A stretch of 64,000 nucleotides of DNA from Pardosa pseudoannulata (taxonomy: Eukaryota > Arthropoda > Arachnida > Araneae > Lycosidae). Each line of letters opens with the position of its first letter. Positions within the stretch are counted from its first letter, which is position 1. The stretch lies in assembly GCA_032207245.1 (NCBI GenBank), contig CM063508.1:90795820-90859819 (forward strand). Reading direction: 5' to 3'. Under the pieces are notes generated by a model that searched no databases, was not told the origin of the DNA, and worked only from the letters and a program-made list of their open reading frames with translations. Both the position numbers and the translations under genes were made by a program. This document shows positions 47,611 through 59,293 of this stretch, one piece after another.

Positions 47611-49366
47611 TAGAGTTCGTACTGATGTGCAATCTCTTAGAGTAGTTAGCTGCACTTTTAGTACTGGAATGCTTTGATGGGTGTACTGGACCGAAACTAA
47701 AGAATAATACTCCACTTCGTAATAATTTATCGTCCCTGGAATGCATCCTATTACCGTATCATAATGCCATAGAATTCCTTTGTGTCTATAGTAAACATTT
47801 CTCAATTGATCCTCACTCGGATTTATTCGAATGCGTAAATTTTAAAGTGTAATTACAATAATTGGAGATCAAAGGTATCCGAGTCCCTTTTGGCACGTCA
47901 CTTCGAAACCCGGAGCACACTTTTAAAACCTAATCAACAATTGAAGACAAGCGCCGGACCGAATCAAAATTTAAAGACCCACTTGTTCAGACCCCGGTAA
48001 CTATTGTTCCCTTTGAAATCCAAAACTTGGACAGCGAACGCTTGGACATCGAACTAATGCATATTTGAATGTCCGAAATCCGAAAAGCGCAGTTGGGGGA
48101 GTCGCAAATCATTCTTGTGTTTCCGACAGAGCTCATTCGGGGATTTGAAATTCGTAGAGTGGCTTATCCTTTCCCCCGTAGGAATTTTCGGTAAACACTG
48201 ACCTGCGTTCGTTGTAGTGGCTAGTTTCCCTCAGAACACCGTTGTTTTGGACACAATGAAGTTCGTATATTTAGAACATAAGAAGGCTCATTTAGCTAAC
48301 AATTAATAAATCACGCAAACTACGTTTCGGTTTTAACTGTTGCCAACTACGATGTCGTATGTAAATCTATAGTTTCTTATATTGTGCATTATCCTATTAG
48401 CTTACATTTAGGTTACCCGAAGCACTAAATGGTTACAAAAATTAGAAACTGGATTACCAGCGCTACTGGTCTGATCTTGAGACCATAGATTTTATCGTGT
48501 TATAGGGATTGTTCGGGAGTGCTAAGGTAAATATTTTTCTACTTGAAGACTAATTAGGTAGAGAATTTGTTCTTAGTGTCTAAGATCATCTTTTACAAAC
48601 CTCACTCCCAGCAATGTGCTTTATCACACATATTCTGCTTAAGATAGCCAATTTTTTCTGTATACTACATAGTTATTTACAGTTTGAATATAAAGGGAAT
48701 CTTTATCTTTTACAGCTAATTTTCATCTCATATTTGCCAATAGGTAACTTATAAAACGATTATTGAATTTCTCGTTTTGCTTGTAGGAGTTAGGTAAAAA
48801 CATATTACATCAAACCTCAATCATATACTATTCTATGAAATAGTGAGGTGCTTATAAGTGGAAGTACTGAATTAGAGGACGTGATTCGTACTAATACATA
48901 AGTATAAATCGTATTTACGCTACATTTGTTATTAATTAACAAGAAAAATTAAAATAAAGGATTTTATGCATGAAAGAATAGGCTTGGCCTTATTTAATTA
49001 TTGGTAAGATGAGATTTTGGTGAAATTTATCTGAAAAAATGGGCCTATATGATGGCTGCGAATCATCTGACCTGATAATTCTGGAAAAGAGAGAACAAGT
49101 GTTTGTTTATCTTCCCGTTCATCGTAATTACGGCTATCCATCACGCATGTAAGAACTATCAGACAAAGAAAAACTGAGTAACGTGAATGATTTAATCTTC
49201 TGCATTCTAAATTATAATTATGTTCTACTTCGTCCTTCCAAGCACAATGAAGTGATCAGCAAGATGAGAAAATTACTCATTGAAACTTAAGTGTCCAATC
49301 AGAACTGCTTACTGGTTCAGGTACTTTAATTCTCTTCTTTTAGAACAATCACAGTCTCTTGATATA
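47611..49366. other. non-coding DNA with a G+C-richer block at 47840-48260
   Basis: 47840-48260 contrasts strongly with its neighbours and holds short motifs such as CAAAACTTGGACAGCGAACG. No frame with splice sites is convincing; on the minus strand a donor-like CGCAGGTCAGT lies at about 48200-48210, but no matching acceptor. Candidate conserved non-coding element. Confidence 0.45.
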
Positions 49367-50714
49367 CAGGGGAAACTCAATTATACGAAACTCCCTTATA
49401 CGAAATATTCAACTATACGGAGACTTTTTCGTTCTCCAGCGAAGCTCCGATAAGGCCTTTGTAATAAATTATTCAATTGTAGTAATATTCAGTTATACTA
49501 AACATTCACTTATAAAAGCTGCATATTATTCATATTATTTTTTACTCATAAAATGGTGATTTAGAAGAAGTTTTAAATATTTAATCACGAATTCGTTTTA
49601 TCAGAATAATATTATGGGATATAAAAACTACAGCCTGTTTATAATAATTAGTTAATGAAACTATTTTGCTCTTAAAGAATCACATAAAATATAGCGTCGA
49701 TTTCTTTCTGGCATCTAACGCATCATTATAAATAAATGTTATTCACTGGCTGGCTATGATTGTCTTGGTTCAACGTATCACTTGGCCTAATATTACACAG
49801 ATTCTACTGGGCATCCACTTGACGGATATCGATCAGATATCTAGCGTAAATTACGTGTTGCTAGAATATAGCTATACTAGTATGGGAAAATACTTTAGTC
49901 GAAAAATGAAAAGTAATGCCTATCCCTAATAAAAAGTTTCATTTAAACGTGCCTCTTTTCTCTCTCTTTTTAAAATTATTATAATTATTAAGAAGTGTGC
50001 ATTGAGAAAGCATTGCACTTGTTAAGAGAACTGAAGTTTAGATGAATATTAACGTTTCAGATTTTTTTTTAGTATAAATGTTTTTAAATCGTGTCTCTGT
50101 GTGTTTTATTCTGTGAGCATAACAATTCAGAATCGGAACGAGTTAGAGGGCTGAAAGTTGAAATGTAATTTTTTCACCAAAATCATAGACTTATGTATAA
50201 AATTTTGGACTAAAAGTACGGTAGTTTTGTAGTTCCATCTCCTTTGTAAATTTTCTAATGTAAATTTTATTCAGTTATACGAAGTAAATATTTTTCGTGG
50301 ACAGACTTGTAATGTGCATATTAACATCTCCAATTTCTTTATTTCACTTTTCTTGCAGAGATTTTATTATCATTGTTATACTTCTTTAAAAAGTGAACCG
50401 AATCTAATTCATGCTTTCTGTTCCTTTTAAAATTTATTATTATTTTAGTTTAAAAGTGTTATATTAGAAGTATTCGTTCCCTGTATTTATGCATCTGTTT
50501 AATTAATATAGAAGTTTTCTATATTTAAGGAATATAGTTTACAGGAGTTAATCTAAATACCATTTTTTCTTTTAAATTACATTTATTTTTTAAAAATCCA
50601 GAAAAACAGCCCTTTTTTTTCGTAGGCAGAAGCAACTACTGTTCACATATGTGAAGCATTCCCTTACAAGAATTATCCGTTCCCTCTAGTTTTGCAATAA
50701 CCGAGTTTCTGTTG
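49367..50714. mobile_element. Tigger/pogo-like element without coding capacity
   Basis: TA-CAGGGGAAACTCAATTATACG on the left and, inverted, TA-CAACAGAAACTCGGTTATTG on the right form imperfect terminal repeats. ATACGAAA motifs recur inside the left end and at 50275. About 1.35 kb, no transposase. Ends are diverged, so confidence is moderate. Confidence 0.5.
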
Positions 50715-52385
50715 TATATCCCAAAATACTATTTCACACATCTTAAAGTTTTGTACAATAATTCTCATATATGTATAAGAAAATAAACTGTTTAAGCCCA
50801 TATGAATCAGATTCTGTGCTTAAATATCTCATCTCCTAGGCTTAATGACAGAATGACCAAAGCGTAATGTCTTTAATCCAATATCCTGTCTCATTAGCAT
50901 TACAAACTTGGATCACATGAGGGTACAGAAGCATAAGATGCTGCTTGAGAGAAAAGGTTATTATTCGTAATTAGTCTTTATAACAGCAAAGAAATAAAAA
51001 TCAAAGATCTGGTATTACAATAAAATTACGAGTAAAATTCAGTAAACCTTATGACCTGTTTAATATTTTCTTAAAGCTAGATAGTATTAAGGAATTATTT
51101 CAAACGATAGTTTTTTGCTCTGAGCCCAATTATGGAGCAAAACTGTCAGTTACCTATTCTGTTTATATTTTAGATTAGAATAAATATGACAGTAAAGGGA
51201 GAAAATGGTTTGTTTGCATTGCTACTTTAGAGTAGCAGCTGTGATAAAAATTGTTATCTTAACTATGAATTTATGAGTGGTTCGATCTGAAAGATGTAGA
51301 AACTGGTTGACAACTTCGTATTATTGCTGTTGGGATTATAAAAACAATAAAAGACATACATTAACACTCACTTAAATCTGAAGAATTCAAAGTTCTTAGA
51401 AGAGTTATTTACTATTTTTTCGGTTTTAAAATGGTTTGTGAATTAAGACATTTTTTTTAGGTATCAGAACAAAGATAATGCAATATCAAAAGAGTTAAAA
51501 TGCAATATTTGTCTCTTCATTTCTTTGCAAAGTGGTTTGTGATAACTTAAAATATCTTTATGCCTAACATATCACTTTGAAACTAAAAGGTTACTTTCAA
51601 AATTTTGTATAAATAAAAAATTGTATATGGCTTAAGATGTATTTTTTTACTGTGGATTACAGTGCGGGTTTACTTTATTTATTTTCCTAGGTAAGAACTA
51701 GGGATGGGACATCACTTCGCTACACTTCATAATTCATCGGGTAATAACTAAGAGTAAATTATTAACGTTAGACACAAGATAGACTGTAGTCTATTCGTCA
51801 AACGAGAGGTCGAAAACAAAGTCACTTGATAATTGGCGACTCCAAATATACTCCAGTCCTATACCAAATACGCCTATAGCTAACATAATGAGCTCCTCTT
51901 TTTCACATGTTGCAGAATGAATGTAGTCGGGGCTGTTTTAAAATTGTGTACGTTTTATGCGTTGTAGAACAAAAATGGAGAATGAAAGTAATAAGGTAAA
52001 GGATTACAGGAAATATTGTAATAGCAAAATGTTTTGCTTATGATGAAATATCAATAGAATGAAGCTAATATCAATATAACAAATATTATCCGATCATCGC
52101 CATATGGTAGTACTTGATATATACTTGGACAACACCGTAAACTTTAGATTAACTTTGAATCTTTATAGGAATAGGCAAATGATAATTCTGTTGAAGCATC
52201 ATACAATCAAAATGAAAAAAAATGCATATAACTTAATAAGCATACAAGAAAGTCATGTGGTGCCCAAATAGACTTTTTATGGAAGGCAACAATATTGTTA
52301 TTAGCAGGTGCCACATTTCCTATTGTATAGATCTTTTGTGTTATAGAGCAACTGGAAAATGATTCACTAAGTATCATTAACCGAA
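50715..52385. other. AT-rich non-coding DNA
   Basis: No gene. 51690-51900 is less AT-rich, possibly a decayed transposon end. Confidence 0.5.
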
Positions 52386-52530
52386 AGATGGACAAATGAG
52401 TGATGCTCTACTCTTCGGTATCAGAGTTCGTACGTTTGAATGCCACTGTTGGCATGGATGTTCGTAGCCATTCTAAATCGACTTTAAGCAGTAATTCATG
52501 GTCTCATTAGCCCTCTTGTAGCAAAACAGT
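52386..52530 (+). mobile_element. tRNA-derived SINE, family 1, decayed copy
   Basis: The A and B boxes are eroded (ACGTTTGAATGCCAC in place of the B box). The body GGCATGGATGTTCGTAGCC, then CGACTTTAAGCAGTA and CTCATTAGCCCTCTTGTAGC clearly matches the other copies. No target duplication seen. Confidence 0.75.
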
Positions 52531-54764
52531 ATACCTTATTGCTTCAAATCAAGTATGGTTAGTGGATTTAAATAAAAATACTGTGTTTGATTATTTTGAC
52601 TTTATAAGAGATGCTTTGGTGATAAAAATAATTATTTTTTTTCTTAATTGCACTTCGTAGAGTTGTAATTTTAAAACTGTTACAATTATTTGGGCAATAT
52701 TTATTTTTTATTTCTGGTCATACCCTTTTTCTTTGTTTTTATAATAGACTTTGAACACTATATCTTCCTCTTGTAAAACTTAATATTGTGTAGCGTGGCT
52801 CGATCGTCCTGGCCATGGTTTGGTCGGGTGATAGATGGTAATTTCTCTTATTGTCATCCTCTATTACTTTTTGAGCAGATAGGTACAAATACCTTAACAG
52901 ATGTTGACTGAGAATTAAGTATTTACGCTCCAAACCAACCAAACATTAAAAACAGTTATTTCAAATTTGCAATAATATTATTTTTCTATTTTAGAGATTT
53001 AAAATTATCTTAAATATCCATCAATATCATTCACCTTCATAAGATAACATAGATGAGAATTAAACTCTAGATTTAAAAAATATCTGCCATCTGTGTGATT
53101 AAATCATGAAAAAAAATTATTTACCCCTCCAACAAAATAAAATTAATGAAAATATCACTTTATCACGCAAACTCACTTTTAAAAACGGCAGGTATATAAA
53201 TACGGGTAGCTTGAAAATATTAGTCGGTTTATAAAGAGCCAAAACTTCTGAATAAAAAAGCAGCATAAGTACTGTGGCGAAATTGATTAATAAGAAGCGG
53301 GAATGGCAAATTTTAACAACGATGTAATGCAATAAAAAGAAAAAATCCTTAATAGAACTTCTTTAATCCAAACCAACATTGAAACTATAATTAACAGAGA
53401 GGACCGCCAGTTTCGTTTAATGGTATATCTATAAGAATAATAAATATCCCTGGTGAATAAACAATTTTCAATCAAGTTCCTGGACGAATTTTTTTTAATG
53501 CTCTTTCTTTCTCTCCCTTTTCAACAGTGAATTACTTTTTCATATTAAGTCTGGTTTTTGGTGGAAGCTCTAGATTCTTTTCGAAATTTATAGATGATTT
53601 TAATTAATTAAATATTCAATTCCGTATGTGGTAAAAGAATCGCCGGTGCTTAATGCTCCCTTAGTTCATGGTGTTAAGTGTAATATAGACGGGAAACTTT
53701 TTTTTAGATATAATGTTTTCATCGGAGTTTTTTTACTCGATCATTTTTTTGCTTGATCGTTTTCTTGTTATAAAAAATCGGAAAATAATAACTAACTCCA
53801 ATATGTCGATTATGGAAAATTGAAATATTATAAAAATGAATTTGTGTTTGTCTGCTCTCTCACTAATCGGGCGATAAATTTTGAAATATAACGAAATTTT
53901 TGCACTAATGCTAATTTTTTATATAGTAATCTTTTGTAATGTATTTTGAGCTAACTGAAACGAATATTACTGTTATTATTGTTAGTACAATTAATATTAA
54001 TATTATTTATTTTTTTACTCTGCTATACTAGAAACATATAAAATTTTTTAAACTGAATTTCTTCTATTAAACTGAAACTCTTCTAATTAAAAAAAATTTT
54101 CTTTTCGTTTTTCGTTATTTCTTTCATTAAATTTGTCAAACAGAGGAAAGAACCCTTATATTTTATATGCTACTTACTTCAGAACTGCGCCAAAATTGTC
54201 AATGGGTACCCTATTCTGAAGGAACACCAATTAAGATAGGTGCATTTCAACCTCTGATTTTGGTTAATGTTTCCTTAGCCTAATGGTACTTCAAGTGCAA
54301 TATGACAATATAGATTTAAGTTTAAAGTGCAATATAAAAATATGTTTAGAAAATGTTTTTATAGTTTTTTTTTCGGAACTGTTTTTATGGATTATATTTA
54401 GCTGCATCGTGTAATTTCTGTATTAAATAGTTGATTAATAGCTTATTGTATTCTGTCAATTATAGAGCAACAAAACTGAATTGATAAAATGAATTAAAAT
54501 GAAATAAAATGAGATAAAACGAATTAACATTGAATTAATAAAATGTGAACCTACTGTATGATTAGATTTAAAACATCATTAGGAGAGACTCGTTCTTTAA
54601 TGCTATGTATAATAAAATATCTTTTGAAAGATATTTTATAATTCTTAATTAGGAAGTTCCTGTAAATAGAAGTAAAAAAAATGGAAGCTTTTGTAAAAAA
54701 AAAAAAATAATTTTTTAATGAATACTAAATGAATTTAAGTTTTACATAATATAATACTAATGAC

Positions 54765-54768
<4 letters not shown>
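52531..54768. other. AT-rich non-coding DNA
   Basis: No gene or paired repeat. Short minus frames at 52739-52942, 53117-53332 and 53287-53475 have no domain or splice support. Confidence 0.5.
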
Positions 54769-54859
<91 letters not shown>

Positions 54860-54883
54860 TATATACACACACACACATATATA

Positions 54884-54951
<68 letters not shown>

Positions 54952-54952
54952 T
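54769..54952. repeat. palindromic microsatellite (TA)n(CA)n(TA)(GT)n(TA)n
   Basis: Around 54862-54900 an ACACACACAC tract, a short ATATATAT centre and a GTGTGTGTGT tract form a perfect palindrome, flanked by long TA on both sides. Could extrude as a cruciform. Confidence 0.95.
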
Positions 54953-55007
54953 TTAAGGTGGGACAGCCCATAAGAGCACCAGCAGTGCTACAATAGACCT
55001 ATTGTAC

Positions 55008-55010
<3 letters not shown>

Positions 55011-55078
<68 letters not shown>
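55011..55078. repeat. (TA)n microsatellite
   Basis: About 68 bp of pure TA. Confidence 0.95.
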
Positions 55079-55082
<4 letters not shown>

Positions 55083-56013
55083 ACATAAGCCCAAAAATTT
55101 CCCTGCCTTCTATTTAGATAAGGTATTTTAAATGGAAATCCATGTAAACGTTAAGAAAAATGCATGGTTTGCAATTGTATAGAAATCTTCATGTATTACG
55201 TCTAAAAAGAAATAAACCGTTAAGGTAAAATATAGATCTACGAAAAGGTGTATAAATGTACATAGAAAATATAAGAGGATATAAGAACATTTCAAAATGC
55301 TTTAAGAGCCATATCATTTCTTGACATACGTTTAATTTTAGATAGATGTCCCGTCCTGTAAATTTATAACATGTTACATTAAGTTTGTTAATTATTGATG
55401 ACACTTTTCTTCCTTACTTCAAATTTGAAGACATATTATTTACATGAAAATAAACAAGCAAATGACTTCGTCCCAACAGAACTTATTTGTATGTACTCTT
55501 AGGATTACGAAATTACACTATGCACTTTACATATTCATGATGATTTATAGGACCATTTGTAAAAATGTTCTATAAATCATTATGAACATATCCAAGCACG
55601 TCTAAAAGAAATTACTTTTTTTTCCGTAAGCAGTTAAGGTTTCGGCGAAAAGTAATTCTTCTCTGTAGTTTATTCATATAAGTGTTACAAAATGCTCTGA
55701 AATCAAATCATTAGAATGCAGATATTAGCTTCCTTTACACCACTTCTTAAATGGAGAACATCTGGACTCATATTATGTATCATTATCGTTAAGTCCAACA
55801 CTGCAAACTTCATGAATTTCTCAGAACAAACTTGAGCAAAAAAAGTCCCGTTTGTTTACATATCTTATATTTAACTACTAGACAACTTTAAAGCTGCGAT
55901 AAATGATATTACCATGATTAACTAGGAGTTATTTCGAATTAACCGTAACCGTAACAAGACCAAGAAAAAAGTTAATAAGGATTTGTTTCTTCCCATACTC
56001 ATGTAGTATTCCT
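55079..56013. other. AT-rich non-coding DNA
   Basis: Nothing recognisable. TATAAATCATTATGAACAT and its inverse near 55535-55590 form a short inverted repeat. Confidence 0.5.
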
Positions 56014-56594
56014 ATTTATAATTATCAAGCTGAGTATTGCTAAGTCTTGGAATTTTCCCCGTGTTTGAATCGTTTGTATTCATAATTTTTTTTATTCGTG
56101 TGATTTGTTGACGATATGTTAAATTACTTCACTGAAGTAGCATTTTTCGTTTAGAATAGGACCAATCTGTGGCGTACGGAGAAATTGACGAAATTTATAA
56201 CTGAAAACATATATAAATGACTATAGCAGTGGTGACTCGTTGTTTATATAAATTCAGGTTCATAAAATAAATTTCGATGATTAAATGTGCAGATACGACG
56301 TAGAATTTATAATTATCAAGCTGAGTATTGCTAAGGATTGGAATTTTTCCCGTGTTTGAATCGTTTGTATTCATAATTTTTTTATTCGTGTGATTTGTTG
56401 ACGATATGTTAAATTACTTCACTGAAGTAGTATTTTTCGTTTAGAATAGGACCAAGCTGTGGCGTACGGAGAAATTGACGAAATTTATAACTGAAAATAT
56501 ATATCAATGACTGTAGCATTGGTGACTCGTTATTTATATAAATGGAGGCTCATAAAATAAATTTCGATGATTAAATATGCAGATACGACGTAAA
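56014..56594. repeat. tandem duplication, two units of about 291 bp
   Basis: Unit 1 56014-56304, unit 2 56305-56594, both starting ATTTATAATTATCAAGCTGAG and ending with GCAGATACGACGTA. Very few differences, so recent. No coding capacity. Confidence 0.95.
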
Positions 56595-57266
56595 GTACAA
56601 TTTAAAATACCTTTGCGTTTTTGCGAATGATAGAAAATATGTGCAAGAAAACAAGTTTTCATGGAAAATAAATTGTGACTTATTATTTCTTACAATGAAA
56701 TGTGATAAAACCATATTATTGCTATATTCTTGATCGTTGTCTAGAGAATAGTCATATACATTCTTTTTTTAATTAAAACCACTCGTATATCTTTTTTTAT
56801 ACAAACTAATTTACATTGAATTTTAGTATGTCACTTATCACATTTATTTCAACTGAGAACATTGCTAGACCACTTAGTGTGTCATACCTGATAGTACTTC
56901 TTAGAAATGTAATTGTTTTAGTTCAGAAAATCAAATTTTATTAAGTGCCATCTTATTTGTTTACACTAGTTTGTAAAAATATAAATATAAAATTGATAAC
57001 GATAAAAATATGATTAGAAAAGGGAAAAACGAATTAAGTAATTAAATACAGCGAACCAAAGGAGAATCTGGACAATATAATTGCAAATCACGCGAGCTGC
57101 TGCACATTAGAAATGTGCGAAGGGAATGTTATTGATGATATCTTTTCCCATCCCTTTTCTGTCTATTTCTATCCCTATAAATTGGTTTCCAAAGATGTTT
57201 CTTCGATATTATTAAGTCTTCTGTGAATATTAACTTACAACACAATACGGTAGCTACGTATTTAAA
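56595..57266. other. AT-rich non-coding DNA
   Basis: Nothing recognisable. Confidence 0.5.
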
Positions 57267-57279
57267 AACGAATTAAGGA

Positions 57280-57458
57280 TTTGGTTTGGCTTTGGAGCGC
57301 TACGGTCCATTTTTTTGCAGCACGAGGGATAATGAGACCGGGACCTACCGCTTAAAGCCGATTCCGAACGGCTACGAACATCCATGCCATAGTGGGATTC
57401 GAACCCACGAACTCCGGTTCCAAAGGCTAGAACCCTAACCATTCGGCCATCGTTCGGC
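57280..57458 (-). mobile_element. tRNA-derived SINE, family 1, with perfect 13-bp target duplication
   Basis: On the minus strand: head with GGCCGAATGG and GGTTCGAATCC boxes intact, full body, and a CCAAAGCCAAACCAAA tail. AACGAATTAAGGA flanks both sides (57267-57279 and 57459-57471). The 75-codon frame across it is translated SINE. This is the best-preserved copy in the window. Confidence 0.95.
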
Positions 57459-57471
57459 AACGAATTAAGGA

Positions 57472-57951
57472 AGAAACTCATTCTGTAAAGAATGTATGCA
57501 AGTGTGTTTATTATTCTTTTTAATTCGTTTTATTTAGTTTCATCATTTTTCATTAGGTCTTCATTAGCACTTGCTCATATTCACAAATAGAGGAGACGCC
57601 TCTGAGTTTTTAGTAAATATAACAGTATTCAATTGTTTTATTGATTATTATCATAATTATTTTTGTAGTTATCAATGTTTAACTATTCTATAGCTAATTT
57701 AGAAATAATAATAACTAAAACTATAAGTATAATGCATTGTTTTGAATTTTCACCCAAAAATATGCTATAATACGATACGTCGGAACAATAAAACATTTCT
57801 AATGCGTCCTGCAAAGTCTTTTGGCTTAAAACTACGGTAAAGGGAATCTAAGGAACAGCACTAAAAATATTTACTAAATCCCATAATGCCTAGTTAAATC
57901 GTTAACTTTCATTTAGAAAAAAAAATTTTGTAATTGAAATATATGCTCAAT
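57472..57951. other. AT-rich non-coding DNA
   Basis: Nothing recognisable. Confidence 0.5.
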
Positions 57952-58198
57952 AGTGGATATTTTTAAAGTCCATTTACTCCGAATTTTCGATCATACTGTC
58001 TACCAAAAAAACTTATCAAACATAGTATTTAAAGTAAAATATGTTATCTAATTAGTAATGGAGTTTTCGAAAGGGAACAAACTAGATTTTCTGTTATCTT
58101 TCAACAACTCCACTACTAATTAGATAACATATTTTTCTTTAAACACTATGATAGGTAAGTTTATTGGTATACTGTAAATATTACTAAAAATATCCATT
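57952..58198. mobile_element. palindromic MITE, 247 bp
   Basis: Almost the whole unit is an inverted repeat. AGTGGATATTTTTAAAG at the left pairs with AATGGATATTTTTAGTAA (inverted right). The inner block AAATATGTTATCTAATTAGTA pairs exactly with its inverse, around a short centre near 58088. Superfamily unknown. Confidence 0.85.
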
Positions 58199-58977
58199 TT
58201 ATTATTTTTTCAATATTTTTATACATGAGAAGCTGACTTAATTTACGTATACAAAAAGTTAATATAGAAAATTCCTGAATAAGAATCGATAATTTGTTAG
58301 AAAATTAAAGAATGTTGACATTCATTATATATTTAAAATTAGTTTTATACTTTGATTTTGGTTTTTGTATAAAATTTTTCAGATATAAAACTATGCTATA
58401 ACAATTTACTGTATGTTAACGAGTAATTAATTGGAAATTTAGCATGAAATTGACCTGCGCGTGTAATAAAGCCGCACTTCGGTGTGCGCGTGCTAAAGGT
58501 TTAAGAAAATAAAAAAAAGTAATAACTAGTTTCGAATGGTGAATGGTTAATTAGCAGTTATATATCACAAATAATTTGGCTTTGACTTTCCTGCATCTGT
58601 GTTTATGTCATTCAGTCAACCGCCTGCAGATATATCTACTGTGATTGGGCCAAAAGAAAATTTAAATAGTGTGAAACTAGTTTTCACCCTTTAATTTAAT
58701 AATTCTAAATTATAATGCTTATCAGCATTACAACCATAAGCAAAGCTACAAGATAATACAATTATGAAATGAAATGTTATTTTGCAACTTTGTTAAGGGT
58801 CTCCTACTTCTTTAAGGAAATCGGCGACAGGTGAAAGTGGCTATTTTTACCTAAAATTTCTAAATACTAATAGAATTATACAAATATTTGTGAGATATTC
58901 AAGACATTTATCTGTTTTGAAATTATGAAATTATTCCTTTTTTATCGAATACAATAAAAATACAGAACAATTACCGT
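58199..58977. other. AT-rich non-coding DNA
   Basis: No gene. A G+C-rich patch CGCGTGTAATAAAGCCGCAC is at about 58457-58480. Confidence 0.5.
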
Positions 58978-58991
58978 AGAAGAAATTAAGC

Positions 58992-59063
58992 GGGGGTGTA
59001 GCTCAGTGATAGAGCGGTCGCTTCGCATATGAGATGTACTGGGTTCATATCCCAGCTCCTCCA
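58992..59063 (+). tRNA. tRNA-Ala (CGC)-like sequence, probably a retroposed pseudogene
   Basis: It folds as a 72-nt tRNA: 7-bp acceptor stem with the alanine identity pair G3-U70 and one T-T mismatch, a D arm (GCTC/GAGC), anticodon loop TTCGCAT with anticodon CGC (Ala), and a 5-bp T stem CTGGG/CCCAG. Defects: the anticodon stem has G-G and C-A mismatches, and the T loop TTCATAT departs from TTCRANY. It is fused to a SINE and flanked by the SINE's target duplication, so it is most likely a copied tRNA, not a working gene. Confidence 0.65.
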
Positions 59064-59072
59064 CACCACTTT

Positions 59073-59239
59073 GCCGAACGATGGCCGAATGGTTAGGGTG
59101 CTAGCCTTCGGAACCGGAGTTCGTGGGTTCGAATCCCACTATGGAATGGATGTTCGGAATCGGCTTTAAGCAGTAGTCTCATTAGCTCTCGTGTTGCAAA
59201 ATAGTAGAGCGTAGCGCTCTAAAAAAACCAGACGAAACC
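59073..59239 (+). mobile_element. tRNA-derived SINE, family 1 (3' part of the chimera)
   Basis: Head GCCGAACGATGGCCGAATGG with A box, GGTTCGAATCC B box, body shortened around TGGATGTTCGGAATCGGC (lacks the GTAGCCGTT segment seen at 57280), GTAGAGCGTAGCGCTC and an A-rich ACCAGACGAAACC tail. Confidence 0.92.
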
Positions 59240-59293
59240 AGAAGAAATTAAACATTTGTTAGATCACTATTCGTATGGTTTAAAAACTTATAC

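Larger units (their letters stand above)
58978..59251 (+). mobile_element. chimeric retroposon: tRNA-Ala-like unit joined to SINE family 1, shared 12-bp target duplication
   Basis: AGAAGAAATTAA occurs at 58978-58989, directly before the tRNA, and at 59240-59251, directly after the SINE tail. No duplication separates the tRNA from the SINE. The parsimonious reading is that one RNA containing tRNA-Ala, a 9-nt linker (CACCACTTT) and the SINE was reverse-transcribed and inserted once. The linker has only three T's, too few for a Pol III terminator, so read-through is plausible. Confidence 0.85.

Noticed and set aside
47495..47805. Overlapping 83- and 74-codon minus frames
   Set aside because: They lie across the end of a piggyBac MITE and its flank, and carry no domain.
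57254..57481. 75-codon ORF on the minus strand
   Set aside because: It is the translation of a SINE with intact Pol III boxes and target duplication.
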